DNA of 64,000 nucleotides from Arcobacter sp. (lineage in GTDB: Bacteria > Campylobacterota > Campylobacteria > Campylobacterales > Arcobacteraceae): contig PKUJ01000007.1 in assembly GCA_002869565.1 (NCBI GenBank), positions 24,168 to 88,167 of the forward strand, given 5' to 3'. The position numbers and the translations under genes are program-made. Below, piece by piece: positions 1-8,166 of this stretch (position 1 is the stretch's first letter; each line of letters opens with the position of its first letter). The notes beneath the pieces are model-generated. The model made no database searches. It worked only from the letters and a program-made list of their open reading frames with translations, and had not been told where the DNA came from.

Positions 1-1
1 A

Positions 2-439
2 AAAAAATTTAATACAAGTTCAAACAAAAAATATACTGTAACTATTGGTATTGGGGGAAACCTGGCAAATACAAAAAGAATTTTTGATAAATTATTCTTA
101 TGTTTAAAAAAAGATTCTAGATTTACTTTACTTGTGAGTTCACCCCTACTTTTAAACCCTCCTTTTGGTTTTTTGGAACAAAATGACTTTTTAAATGGTA
201 TAATCGCGCTTAAAACTAATCTAGCTCCTAATGATTTTCTAAAAAACATGCAGAGGTTAGAAAAAAGATTTGGAAGAAAGCGATCCTTTCAAGATGCGCC
301 TAGAACTCTAGATATAGATATCATATTTTTTGACAATAAAAAAATAAATACCGAGGACCTTATTATTCCTCACAAAGACTGGGCCAATAGAGAATCAGTG
401 ATTATTCCTTTAGAAGAGATAAAAAGGATAAATAAATGA
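2..439 (+). CDS. folK: FolK, HPPK (5' partial)
   Basis: 2-amino-4-hydroxy-6-hydroxymethyldihydropteridine pyrophosphokinase, which transfers pyrophosphate from ATP to the pterin in folate synthesis. The frame is open from base 2 and the start codon lies outside the window. Translation begins just before the N-terminal strand TVTIGIGGN. The family's NPPFGFLEQNDF segment and the signature GRKRSFQDAPRTLDIDIIFF, with its catalytic aspartate pair, are both present. The C-terminal IPHKDWANRESVIIPL is also typical. An internal ATG-like start near 134 would remove the first strand, so it is not the real start. The stop overlaps the mnmA start by 4 bases (ATGA), which suggests translational coupling. 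Confidence 0.93.
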   Translation, partial: KKFNTSSNKKYTVTIGIGGNLANTKRIFDKLFLCLKKDSRFTLLVSSPLLLNPPFGFLEQNDFLNGIIALKTNLAPNDFLKNMQRLEKRFGRKRSFQDAPRTLDIDIIFFDNKKINTEDLIIPHKDWANRESVIIPLEEIKRINK

Positions 440-1536
440 AAAAAAAAGTAGTTGTAGGTATGTCTGGTGGTGTTGATTCATCTGTTACAGCACTTCTATT
501 AAAACAACAAGGATATGAAGTAGTAGGCTTATTTATGCGTAATTGGGAGTATGGAATCAAAGGTAGTCAATGCCCTAACCGTATAGAGTTCGAAGATGCA
601 AAAAAAGTTGGTGAACTCATAGGAATTGAAGTAAAAGGTAAAGACTTTGTCGAGGAATACAGAACAAAAGTATTTGATGTATTTTTAGAAGGTTTAAAAA
701 AAGGTCTTACTCCTAACCCAGATATACTTTGTAATCGTGAGATTAAATTCAATGTATTTTTAAATGAAGCAAAAAAAATGGGTGCTGATTTTATTGCAAC
801 TGGACATTATGCCAAAATAGCTAATTATAATGACCACTTTGTACTAGACACTCCAAAAGATAATACAAAAGACCAAACTTATTTTTTACACGCACTATCA
901 AGTGAACAACTCTCCCATGCTATGTTTCCACTTGGAGATTTAACTAAAAAAGAAGTTAGAGAAATAGCTAAAAAACACAATCTGCCAGTAAGTGATAAAA
1001 AAGACAGCACTGGTATATGTTTTATAGGTAATCAAAGATTTGATGAATTTATCACACAACATTTAAAAGCAATTCCAGGTGAGATCGTAGATGAAAATGG
1101 AAAAGTATTAGGAAGACATAAAGGTCTTATTTGTTACACATTAGGTCAGAGAAAAGGTATTGGCCTTGGAGGCATCAAAGAGACTGAATCAGCTGGTCAC
1201 ATTCATAATCCATGGTATGCAGCAAAAAAGAATATGGAAGATAATACCTTAGTAGTTGTGCAAGATACAAATCACCCCTTGCTTATGAACCAATATGTTG
1301 AAGCTAATCATATGCATTGGGTATTAGAAGAGGCACCTAAAGTTGGTGATAAATTAATGGCGCAAGTTCCTTATCGTCAACAAAAACAAGCTTGTACTGT
1401 AACAGAAGCAAATCAGGATAAAGTCCTAGTTAAATTTGATAAGCCTCAAAGAGCTGTAACCTTAGGACAAAGTCTTGTTTTATATGATGGTGTTTATTGT
1501 CTAGGTGGGGGATTTATAAGTAATTACTATGAGTAG
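436..1536 (+). CDS. mnmA: tRNA 2-thiouridylase MnmA, proteobacterial-type copy
   Basis: A 366-residue cytoplasmic enzyme that thiolates U34 of tRNA-Lys, -Glu and -Gln using ATP and relayed sulfur. The N-terminal PP-loop is GMSGGVDSSV (residues 8-17). The catalytic cysteine pair is Cys99 (NPDILCNREIKF) and Cys195 (DSTGICFIG). GHYAK and the C-terminal barrel ending CLGGG are also present. The NPDILCN and STGICFIG blocks and the LGQRKGIGLGG loop look more like the E. coli-type enzyme than the usual Campylobacterota one. It overlaps folK by 4 bases and the next mnmA by 8. Two MnmA genes in tandem is unusual, and the division of labour between them cannot be read from sequence. Confidence 0.95.
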   Translation: MKKKVVVGMSGGVDSSVTALLLKQQGYEVVGLFMRNWEYGIKGSQCPNRIEFEDAKKVGELIGIEVKGKDFVEEYRTKVFDVFLEGLKKGLTPNPDILCNREIKFNVFLNEAKKMGADFIATGHYAKIANYNDHFVLDTPKDNTKDQTYFLHALSSEQLSHAMFPLGDLTKKEVREIAKKHNLPVSDKKDSTGICFIGNQRFDEFITQHLKAIPGEIVDENGKVLGRHKGLICYTLGQRKGIGLGGIKETESAGHIHNPWYAAKKNMEDNTLVVVQDTNHPLLMNQYVEANHMHWVLEEAPKVGDKLMAQVPYRQQKQACTVTEANQDKVLVKFDKPQRAVTLGQSLVLYDGVYCLGGGFISNYYE

Positions 1537-2572
1537 AATTAAAAAAAAAGTAATGGTAGGTATGAGTGGAGGAATTGATTCCTCAATAACTGCTTATATG
1601 CTACAAAAAGATGGCTTTCAAGTAGAAGGTGTATATCTAAAACTTCACAATAGAACAGATGGTTATCACGAAAAAAACTTAGCTTACATCAAAGATGTAG
1701 CAAAATTCCTAAATATCAAATATTATATTTTAGATTTAACGGATAAATTTACAACTGAGATTTATGACTATTTTATTGATTCTTATTTAGAAGGAACAAC
1801 TCCTAACCCATGTGTAAAATGTAACAAACAAATTAAATTTGGAGCGATGCTTGATTTTGCAAAAGAACATGGAGCTTCATATTTAGCGACAGGTCACTAT
1901 GCTAAAACTGATGGCGAATTTTTCTATGAAGCTGATGACAAAACAAAAGATCAAAGTTATTTCTTATCACAAGTTGATAAAGAAGCACTTCCTTTTATGA
2001 TGTTTCCTTTAAGTACTTATAAAAAAGAAGATATTATAAAATTTGGGAAAGATTTAGATGTAGCGTACGAAAGAATCACAGAAAAAAATGAATCACAAGA
2101 AATTTGTTTTGTTGAAACAGTTTATACTGATGTAATAAAAAAACATGCAAATATTGATGTTCCAGGTAAAGTACTAGATGAAAAAGGGAATGTTATTGGT
2201 GAACATAAAGGTTATGCACACTATACAATTGGAAAAAGAAGAGGCTTCACAGTTCATGGTGCCCATGTTCCACATTTTGTAACAAAACTTAATCCTAAAG
2301 ACAATACTATTGTTGTTGGCAAAAAAGCTGCTTTAGAGATAAATAATGTTGAAGCAGAAAATTTAAATATGTTTATTGAAGAAAAAGAATTTTCATGTAC
2401 TGTAAAACTAAGATTTAGATCAATTTCTATACCTTGTAAAGTTAAAATTAAAGATAATAATGCTTTTATAACTTTAAAAGAACCTGCATTTGGAGTTGCA
2501 GCTGGACAGTTGGCTGTTTTTTATGAAGATCAAAAAGTAATTGGAAGTGCCTGGATTACAAACACTAAATAA
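1529..2572 (+). CDS. mnmA: MnmA-family tRNA 2-thiouridylase, second tandem copy
   Basis: A 347-residue paralogue of the preceding gene with the same fold. The PP-loop is GMSGGIDSSI (11-20). The cysteine pair is Cys98, in CVKCNKQIKF and preceded by Cys95, and Cys193 (SQEICFVE). GHYAK and the GKRRGFTVHG loop are present. The CVKCN and QEICFV blocks match the form normally found in Campylobacterota, so this is probably the resident copy. The ATG lies inside the last codons of the upstream gene (8-base overlap), so both are likely made from one mRNA. A hairpin follows the stop. Both copies keep both cysteines, so neither looks inactivated. Confidence 0.94.
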   Translation: MSRIKKKVMVGMSGGIDSSITAYMLQKDGFQVEGVYLKLHNRTDGYHEKNLAYIKDVAKFLNIKYYILDLTDKFTTEIYDYFIDSYLEGTTPNPCVKCNKQIKFGAMLDFAKEHGASYLATGHYAKTDGEFFYEADDKTKDQSYFLSQVDKEALPFMMFPLSTYKKEDIIKFGKDLDVAYERITEKNESQEICFVETVYTDVIKKHANIDVPGKVLDEKGNVIGEHKGYAHYTIGKRRGFTVHGAHVPHFVTKLNPKDNTIVVGKKAALEINNVEAENLNMFIEEKEFSCTVKLRFRSISIPCKVKIKDNNAFITLKEPAFGVAAGQLAVFYEDQKVIGSAWITNTK

Positions 2573-2578
2573 ACACTA

Positions 2579-2605
2579 TAAACTGGGAGCCTTGCTTCCA
2601 GTTTA
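2579..2605 (+). terminator. Hairpin after the mnmA pair
   Basis: An 11-bp stem (TAAACTGGGAG / CTTCCAGTTTA, one G-U pair) with a 5-base loop begins seven bases after the second mnmA stop. The following sequence is only moderately T-rich, so termination strength is uncertain. Confidence 0.55.
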
Positions 2606-2697
2606 AGTCTTCTAATAAAATATATTTTCTATATATTTTCTCTCAACTAATAAATAATATTATTGAAATTAAAATTCAAATATAAATCAATTAAGTA

Positions 2698-2712
2698 GTT
2701 TTTAGATAAAAT
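2698..2712 (+). promoter_or_regulatory. Promoter of prs
   Basis: TTTTTAGATAAAATCGC gives a -10 TAAAAT at 2707-2712 after a T-rich tract and without a clear -35, as usual for Campylobacterota sigma-70 promoters. The same motif with one base changed lies before lepA (4891-4902). Confidence 0.6.
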
Positions 2713-2747
2713 CGCTCTAACACAAACAATCACACAAGGAAAATCTG

Positions 2748-3680
2748 ATGGCAAAATTTAAGCTTTTTAGTGGTTCCGCAAACCCTGAATTTGCTAAAAA
2801 AGTAGGTCGATACTTAAATATGGAAATTGGTGGAGCTACGATCCAAAAGTTTAGTGACGGAGAAATATCTGTTCAAATACATGAAAGTGTTAGAGGACAA
2901 GATGTATTTATTGTTCAACCAACTTGTGCTCCAACTAATGATCACCTAATGGAACTACTTATCATGGTAGATGCCCTAAAAAGATCAAGTGCAAAATCTA
3001 TCTCTGCTGTTATTCCATATTTTGGATATGCAAGACAAGATAGAAAAGCAGCACCTAGAGTTCCAATTACTGCAAAACTAGTTGCTGATATGCTAGAGTC
3101 TTCTGGTATTGATAGAGTTATAACTATTGATTTACACGCAGCCCAAATTCAAGGTTTCTTCAACATACCTGTTGACAACTTATATGGTTCAGTACTATTT
3201 GTTGATCATTTAAAAAATAAAAATCTTAAAAATCCAATCATTGCATCTCCTGATATTGGCGGAGTTGCTCGAGCTAGATCTTATGCAGACAAATTAGGTT
3301 ATGACTTAGTAATTGTTGATAAGAGAAGAGAAAAAGCAAATGTTGCTGAAGTTATGAATATCATAGGTGAGGTAGAGGGTAAAGATGTAATCTTAGTTGA
3401 TGATATGGTAGATACAGCAGGAACTTTAGTTAAAGCTGCTGAAGCTTTAAAGTCAAGAGGTGCTACTTCAGTTATGGCATGTTGTACGCATGGAGTACTT
3501 TCTGGACCAGCATTTGATAGAATTAATAATGGTACACTAGATGAACTTATTATTACTGATACAATTCCTATGCGTGGGAAAAGTGATAAAATAACAATTT
3601 TAACTGGTACAAAAATTATTGCAGAAACAATAAGAAGAATTACTAATAACGAATCAGTTAATTCAATATTTATAGACTAG
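2748..3680 (+). CDS. prs: Ribose-phosphate pyrophosphokinase
   Basis: PRPP synthetase makes phosphoribosyl pyrophosphate from ribose 5-phosphate and ATP for purine, pyrimidine, histidine, tryptophan and NAD synthesis. The 310-residue length is normal. The YFGYARQDRK segment (91-100), catalytic His130 in DLHAAQIQGFF, the KRR flexible-loop residues (192-194) and the PRPP loop VDDMVDTAGTL (217-227) are all visible. An AAGGAAAA ribosome site precedes the ATG. The gene has its own promoter and appears monocistronic. Its product feeds hisH and hisA further along the window. Confidence 0.97.
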   Translation: MAKFKLFSGSANPEFAKKVGRYLNMEIGGATIQKFSDGEISVQIHESVRGQDVFIVQPTCAPTNDHLMELLIMVDALKRSSAKSISAVIPYFGYARQDRKAAPRVPITAKLVADMLESSGIDRVITIDLHAAQIQGFFNIPVDNLYGSVLFVDHLKNKNLKNPIIASPDIGGVARARSYADKLGYDLVIVDKRREKANVAEVMNIIGEVEGKDVILVDDMVDTAGTLVKAAEALKSRGATSVMACCTHGVLSGPAFDRINNGTLDELIITDTIPMRGKSDKITILTGTKIIAETIRRITNNESVNSIFID

Positions 3681-3727
3681 ATTAAAACTAATATAAATAA
3701 CAAATAAATATTTAATTTATTTTAAGT

Positions 3728-3733
3728 TATAAT
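3728..3733 (+). promoter_or_regulatory. -10 element of the OmpA-family gene
   Basis: A perfect TATAAT lies 30 bases before the ATG, preceded by T-rich sequence. An AAGGGA ribosome site follows. The layout fits a strong promoter for an abundant envelope protein. Confidence 0.55.
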
Positions 3734-3763
3734 CACATAAATACACAAATACAAGGGAAAAAA

Positions 3764-4795
3764 ATGAAAAAGATTTTATTATCAAGTGCTTTATGTGCTA
3801 CTATGATGTTCGCAGCAAATAGTGAGTACAAATATGAAGTTACACCAATGGTTGGTGGAACATATACTGAAGGTAACTTAGGTCTAGAAAGAAATTATGC
3901 TAATGCTGGTTTGGCTGTAGGATTTAATTTAGATGATTCTATGTTTGACCAAGTAGAATTAGGTTTCTTAAGAAGTGTAGGAGATGTTAAATATACTGCA
4001 AGTCCATATGCTAATATGGATACTGGTATTACAAGAGTATTCTCAAATGTTATTAAAGAGTATGAATTAAGTAGCAAGACTTCATTGTATGCATTAATTG
4101 GTGCTGGTTTTGAATGGTTTGATAGCGAAGCATATGGAAATAAAAGTAGTATCTTCGGAAACTATGGTTTTGGTATCAAATATAAAATTACTGATGATAT
4201 TTCATTAAAAGCAGATGTTAGACATTTAATTGAAACTGACGACTCTGACAATAATTTATTATACACAGTTGGTTTAGCAATTCCATTTGGTAAAAAAGCT
4301 GCTCCTGCTCCAATGGCAGAACCAGCATCAACTCCAGCTCCAGTAGCTGAACCAGTTAAAATGATGCCAAAAGATTCAGATGGTGATGGTGTTGTTGATT
4401 CACTTGATAAATGTCCTGATACTCCAAAAGGTGAAATTGTTGATGAAACTGGTTGTACTTTAAATGTTGATTTAAATATTAATTTTGAAACAGACTCTGC
4501 AGTTATCAATAACTCATATGATTCAAAAATCAAAAAATTCGCTGATTTTATGAAAGCTTTCCCATCAGTTAAAGGTAAAATCGCAGCACATACAGATTCT
4601 GACGGTTCTGATGCATATAACCAAAAACTTTCTGAAAGAAGAGCGGCATCTGCTGTTAAAGCTTTAGAAGCTTATGGTGTTGAAGCAAGTAGATTAAATT
4701 CAATTGGTTATGGTGAAACAAAACCTAAAGCATCTAATGCTACTGCTGAAGGTAAAGCGATGAACAGAAGAGTAGAAGGTTCTATTTCTAAATAA
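3764..4795 (+). CDS. OmpA-family outer-membrane protein
   Basis: A 343-residue envelope protein joining the outer membrane to peptidoglycan. Residues 1-18 are a signal peptide ending FAA. Residues 20-176 form an OmpA-type beta-barrel ending in a phenylalanine. Residues 179-198 are an Ala/Pro-rich hinge. Residues 204-231 hold an acidic calcium-binding repeat (DSDGDGVVDSLDKCPDTP) closed by a cysteine pair. Residues 235-343 are an OmpA C-terminal peptidoglycan-binding domain with the AHTDSDG and LSERRA motifs. This OprF-like layout is common in Campylobacterota major outer-membrane proteins. It sits alone between a strong promoter and a strong terminator. Pore function is inferred from the family. 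Confidence 0.9.
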   Translation: MKKILLSSALCATMMFAANSEYKYEVTPMVGGTYTEGNLGLERNYANAGLAVGFNLDDSMFDQVELGFLRSVGDVKYTASPYANMDTGITRVFSNVIKEYELSSKTSLYALIGAGFEWFDSEAYGNKSSIFGNYGFGIKYKITDDISLKADVRHLIETDDSDNNLLYTVGLAIPFGKKAAPAPMAEPASTPAPVAEPVKMMPKDSDGDGVVDSLDKCPDTPKGEIVDETGCTLNVDLNINFETDSAVINNSYDSKIKKFADFMKAFPSVKGKIAAHTDSDGSDAYNQKLSERRAASAVKALEAYGVEASRLNSIGYGETKPKASNATAEGKAMNRRVEGSISK

Positions 4796-4808
4796 TTTCA
4801 TTACTTTT

Positions 4809-4844
4809 ATAGATTTTAGGCAGATGCCTAAAATCTATCTTTTT
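4809..4844 (+). terminator. Intrinsic terminator of the OmpA-family gene
   Basis: A perfect 14-bp inverted repeat (ATAGATTTTAGGCA / TGCCTAAAATCTAT) with a minimal loop is followed by a run of five T. It begins 14 bases past the stop codon. Confidence 0.88.
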
Positions 4845-4890
4845 AAAATTCCTAACTTATAAATTTCACTTAACTCATAACTAACTAATT

Positions 4891-4902
4891 TTTAGATATA
4901 AT
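4891..4902 (+). promoter_or_regulatory. Promoter of lepA
   Basis: TTTTTAGATATAATCGCG carries a perfect -10 TATAAT at 4897-4902, about 31 bases before the TTG start. It is nearly identical to the prs promoter core. Confidence 0.65.
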
Positions 4903-4933
4903 CGCGATAAAATATATTACATAGGATTATGCC

Positions 4934-6721
4934 TTGCAAGAAAATATTAGAAACTTTTCAATTATTGCCCACATTGACCATGGTAAGTCAACTCTTGCTG
5001 ATAGAATTATTCAAGAGTGTGGTTCAGTCGCAGATAGAGATATGTCTGCCCAAGTAATGGATACAATGGATATTGAAAAAGAACGTGGTATTACTATTAA
5101 AGCTCAAAGTGTAAGACTTGATTATGTAAAAGATGGACAAAATTATGTTTTAAATCTTATTTACACTCCAGGTCATGTTGACTTCTCTTATGAAGTATCT
5201 CGTTCTTTAGCTTCATCAGATGGAGCACTATTAATTGTAGATTCAACTCAAGGAGTAGAAGCACAAACTATTGCAAATGTTTATATTGCAATGGAAAATG
5301 ATTTAGAACTATTACCAGTTGTAAATAAAATTGATTTGCCCTCTGCTGATCCAGATAGAGTTTTAGAAGAAGTTGAAGAGGCTATTGGTATTGATTGTAC
5401 AGAGCATAATCTTATTTCTGCAAAAACTGGACTTGGAGTAAGAGATTTAATTGATTCTATTGTTGATAGAGTTCCATCTCCAGTAGGAGATACAAATGCC
5501 CCTACAAAAGCGCTTATTTATGATTCTTGGTTTGATAGTTATCTTGGAGCACTTGCCCTTGTACGAGTATATGATGGTAGCATTAAAAAAGGTCAAGTTG
5601 TTCGTATGATGAATACAGAACATGAACAACAAGTATTATCACTTATGTACCCTCACCCTTTAAAAAAACAAGTTACAAATGAGATTAAAACAGGTGAAAT
5701 TGGTATTGTAGTACTTGGCATTAAAACGGTAGATATTATTGCAGTGGGAGATACTATAACTGATGCAAAAAATAGAACTGCTGAGGCTATTGATGGCTTT
5801 GAACCAGCAAAACCTTTTGTATTTGCAGGAATCTATCCAATTGATACAGATAAATTTGAAGACTTAAGAGATGCCTTAGATAAACTAAGATTAAACGATA
5901 GTTCAATCTCATATGAACCAGAGAGTTCAGCTGCATTAGGAAGTGGTTTTAGGGCAGGTTTTTTAGGTATGCTTCATATGGAAGTTATTAAAGAGAGATT
6001 AGAGAGAGAATTTAACCTTGACCTAATAGCGACTGCACCAACAGTTATTTATGAAGTATTAAAAAACAATGGTGAAAAAATTGTAATTAGAAACCCAAGT
6101 GAATTACCAGAACCAAACTATATTGATACAATTTATGAACCATATGTAAAAGCTACTATTTTAGTACCAGATGAGTTTTTAGGAAATGTAATAAAACTTC
6201 TTAATGACAAAAGAGCAGTACAAAATAAAATGGATTATATAGGAACAAGAGTTTTACTTGATTATGATATTCCAATGAATGAAATTGTAATGGATTTTTA
6301 CGACAAACTAAAATCAACTACAAAAGGTTACGCATCTTTTGATTATGAACCAATAGGTTTTAAACCAGGTATATTACAAAAACTTGATATAAAAGTTGCA
6401 GGTGATGTTGTAGATGCACTTTCAATTATTGTTCCAGAAAATAAAGCCCTTTCAAAAGGAAGAGAGTTTATCAAAGCATTAAAAGAATTAATACCAAGAC
6501 AACTATTTGAAGTTGCTATTCAAGCAAGTATAGGAAATAATATTATCACAAGAGAGACAGTTAAGTCTACAGGTAAAAATGTAACAGCTAAATGTTACGG
6601 TGGAGATATTACAAGAAAAAGAAAACTTTTAGAGAAACAAAAAGCTGGTAAGAAAAGAATGAAGTCTATAGGTAAAGTAAACGTTCCACAAGAAGCATTC
6701 ATGGCCGTGTTGAAGATTTAA
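4934..6721 (+). CDS. lepA: Elongation factor 4 (LepA) with an altered G3 motif
   Basis: A ribosome-associated translational GTPase (EF4) of 595 residues, the normal length. The G1 loop is AHIDHGKST (12-20), G2 is RGITI (51-55) and G4 is NKID (131-134). The G3 motif, normally DTPGH, reads YTPGH: the invariant Asp77 is Tyr, from TAC at 5162-5164 where GAC is expected. His81 is retained. Domain II, the LepA-specific C-terminal domain and the basic tail ([17 protein letters not shown]) look normal. The start is TTG with an AGGAT ribosome site 6 bases upstream; a nearby ATG at 4929 is out of frame. The G3 change would be expected to harm Mg-GTP handling, or it is a sequence error. Confidence 0.95.
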   Translation: MQENIRNFSIIAHIDHGKSTLADRIIQECGSVADRDMSAQVMDTMDIEKERGITIKAQSVRLDYVKDGQNYVLNLIYTPGHVDFSYEVSRSLASSDGALLIVDSTQGVEAQTIANVYIAMENDLELLPVVNKIDLPSADPDRVLEEVEEAIGIDCTEHNLISAKTGLGVRDLIDSIVDRVPSPVGDTNAPTKALIYDSWFDSYLGALALVRVYDGSIKKGQVVRMMNTEHEQQVLSLMYPHPLKKQVTNEIKTGEIGIVVLGIKTVDIIAVGDTITDAKNRTAEAIDGFEPAKPFVFAGIYPIDTDKFEDLRDALDKLRLNDSSISYEPESSAALGSGFRAGFLGMLHMEVIKERLEREFNLDLIATAPTVIYEVLKNNGEKIVIRNPSELPEPNYIDTIYEPYVKATILVPDEFLGNVIKLLNDKRAVQNKMDYIGTRVLLDYDIPMNEIVMDFYDKLKSTTKGYASFDYEPIGFKPGILQKLDIKVAGDVVDALSIIVPENKALSKGREFIKALKELIPRQLFEVAIQASIGNNIITRETVKSTGKNVTAKCYGGDITRKRKLLEKQKAGKKRMKSIGKVNVPQEAFMAVLKI

Positions 6722-6737
6722 TCTTCAACAGAGCTAA

Positions 6738-7286
6738 CTATTTTTTATAATTCAATAATAATTCTTCAAAAAAAGGTACTGAATCTTCATAAGCTTTTTT
6801 ACTAAAAGAACTCAAAGTAAAAAGAATGAAATATTCGTTTCCCTTCTCATCTTTCTCATCCGAATAAACAACTTGTTCATAATTTTTATTTCCAAAAAAC
6901 TTTAAACTTTTATAATATTTATCACTCAAGAAACTTTTTAGTTTTATATTAGAAATGATTACATCCGGTTTATTTTTTCTAAAATCACGTATATCATCTC
7001 TAATAAATTCTTCTAATGAATTAAAACTAACTTTTTCTTTCCAAATTGCACGTGCATATATTATTGATTCTGCATTAGAAAAATTATATCCACTTGGAAT
7101 GTATGTATTCATTGAATAATGTAAACTAACTTCTCTATTATGTTCCCAACCATCGATATTAGACAATTTTGGCCACCAAGAAAAACACATCTTTTCTTCA
7201 CAAAAATATGAAACTTTTTCAATTTCTGCATTTACTATATTTACTGAAAATGATAAAACAATTAATATTTTTAACAATAACTTCAT
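6738..7286 (-). CDS. Secreted hypothetical protein
   Basis: I do not recognise this family. A hydrophobic signal peptide (MKLLLKILIVLSFSVNIVNA) ends with a typical A-x-A type cleavage site and is followed by about 160 mainly hydrophilic residues. A short segment YFCEEKMCFSWWP carries two cysteines. The start was placed at 7286 because AAAGGAA lies nine bases before this ATG and the signal peptide then starts cleanly; an ATG eight codons upstream would add a charged extension. It converges on lepA and lies beside a palindromic element, so it may be a lineage-specific gene. Function unknown, probably periplasmic. Confidence 0.6.
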   Translation of the reverse strand: MKLLLKILIVLSFSVNIVNAEIEKVSYFCEEKMCFSWWPKLSNIDGWEHNREVSLHYSMNTYIPSGYNFSNAESIIYARAIWKEKVSFNSLEEFIRDDIRDFRKNKPDVIISNIKLKSFLSDKYYKSLKFFGNKNYEQVVYSDEKDEKGNEYFILFTLSSFSKKAYEDSVPFFEELLLNYKK

Positions 7287-7325
7287 TATATTATATTCCT
7301 TTTTTTTCAAACTACTAAAATGTGA

Positions 7326-7501
7326 GCATTTTCAAAATAGCGTTAAAAAAATCTATATAAATTCGTAAAGAAATTTGGACTGTCTGAGGTGAGGGACGAG
7401 CCGAGTTTTCAAATTTTAGAATTTCTATATATTTTTTAGCTATTTTGAAACCCGCGAATGCTTTTCTTTTGCGAACTTTTCTTTACTAAAAAGAAAAGTG
7501 G
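7326..7501. repeat. Palindromic, possibly dispersed element
   Basis: Imperfect nested inverted repeats. The outer arms TTTCAAAATAGC (7330-7341) and GCTATTTTGAAA (7439-7450) are perfect complements. Further in, AAAAAA..TATATA..AAATTC pairs with GAATTTCTATATATTTTTT. AAATTTG (7371-7377) pairs with CAAATTT (7410-7416), and a 32-base G-rich loop lies at the top. GCATT (7326-7330) and AATGC (7457-7461) extend the symmetry. A separate hairpin ACTTTTCTTT / AAAGAAAAGT follows. Its base composition differs from the surroundings. It has the look of a small non-coding mobile or REP-like element; no second copy is seen in this window. Confidence 0.5.
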
Positions 7502-7569
7502 AAAAACTCACCATACATTTTTATTCACATTTATCTTTTAATATAAAATATTATATAATAATACTCATT

Positions 7570-8139
7570 ATGAAATGCTTATCCTGCGAACAACTATCAT
7601 TCCAAATTATTTGTAAAGAATGCCAAAATACTTTACTAATACCCTCTTTCCATAAAAGAGAACTTGAACATGATTTTTTTAATTACTCTTTTTATTCATT
7701 CTCAGAAATAGAAGAGTTTATAACTTCTAAATACTATTTTCATGGTGACAGGGTTTTTAATATTCTAGCCTCTTTATCTTTCAAAAAATTTGCGCAAGGT
7801 TTTGAGTTTGATGAGCTTGTTTATTCTATTGGTATAGATGAACACACTAGACATGAATTTTCACAAACGGCTATTTTATCTAGGTATTTAAAATCTAAAA
7901 ATATCAAACCTCTTTTCAATCAGTTAAAAGCTACAAATATTATAAAATATGCTGGTCATGATTTGGAATTTAGAAAGAAAAACAGACGTAAATTTAAAAC
8001 AAATCTTACTAATAAAAAGATTATTTTGGTTGATGATTTGGTCACTACTGGCGCTACTATTTTAGAAGCTAAAAAAATATTAGAATCTAAAAACAATGAA
8101 GTCCTATTTTCTTTAACCCTAGCTGATGCTAAAATTTAG
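7570..8139 (+). CDS. ComF-family phosphoribosyltransferase-like protein
   Basis: A 189-residue protein with an N-terminal zinc ribbon (MKCLSCEQLSFQIICKECQ; two CxxC pairs) and a C-terminal PRPP-binding loop IILVDDLVTTGATILEA, the two hallmarks of the ComF/GntX family. ComFC proteins are needed for transport of transforming DNA across the inner membrane in naturally competent bacteria, and Campylobacterota relatives have been tied to competence. The start is ATG 7570. A GTG 24 codons upstream lies inside the palindromic element's hairpin and would precede the zinc ribbon with unrelated residues. TATAAT at 7554-7559 would leave almost no 5' leader and no ribosome site is evident, so it may be translated leaderless. 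Confidence 0.78.
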   Translation: MKCLSCEQLSFQIICKECQNTLLIPSFHKRELEHDFFNYSFYSFSEIEEFITSKYYFHGDRVFNILASLSFKKFAQGFEFDELVYSIGIDEHTRHEFSQTAILSRYLKSKNIKPLFNQLKATNIIKYAGHDLEFRKKNRRKFKTNLTNKKIILVDDLVTTGATILEAKKILESKNNEVLFSLTLADAKI

Positions 8140-8165
8140 TATAATCCTTTTTTTAAAGGATTATA
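8140..8165 (+). promoter_or_regulatory. hisH -10 element within an inverted repeat
   Basis: A perfect 11-bp inverted repeat (TATAATCCTTT, loop TTTT, AAAGGATTATA) starts right after the ComF-like stop. Its left arm is a consensus -10 TATAAT (8140-8145), and its right arm holds the AAAGGA ribosome site of hisH. In transcripts from upstream the ribosome site could be hidden in the hairpin; transcripts starting at the local promoter would lack the left arm. Confidence 0.5.
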
Positions 8166-8166
8166 T

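Noticed and set aside
4929..4931. ATG as lepA start
   Set aside because: It is out of frame with the LepA protein. The TTG at 4934 has a well-placed AGGAT and starts at the conserved N-terminus.
7498..7569. GTG start for the ComF-like protein at 7498
   Set aside because: It lies in the palindromic element's hairpin, and the 24 added residues precede the zinc ribbon with no family support.
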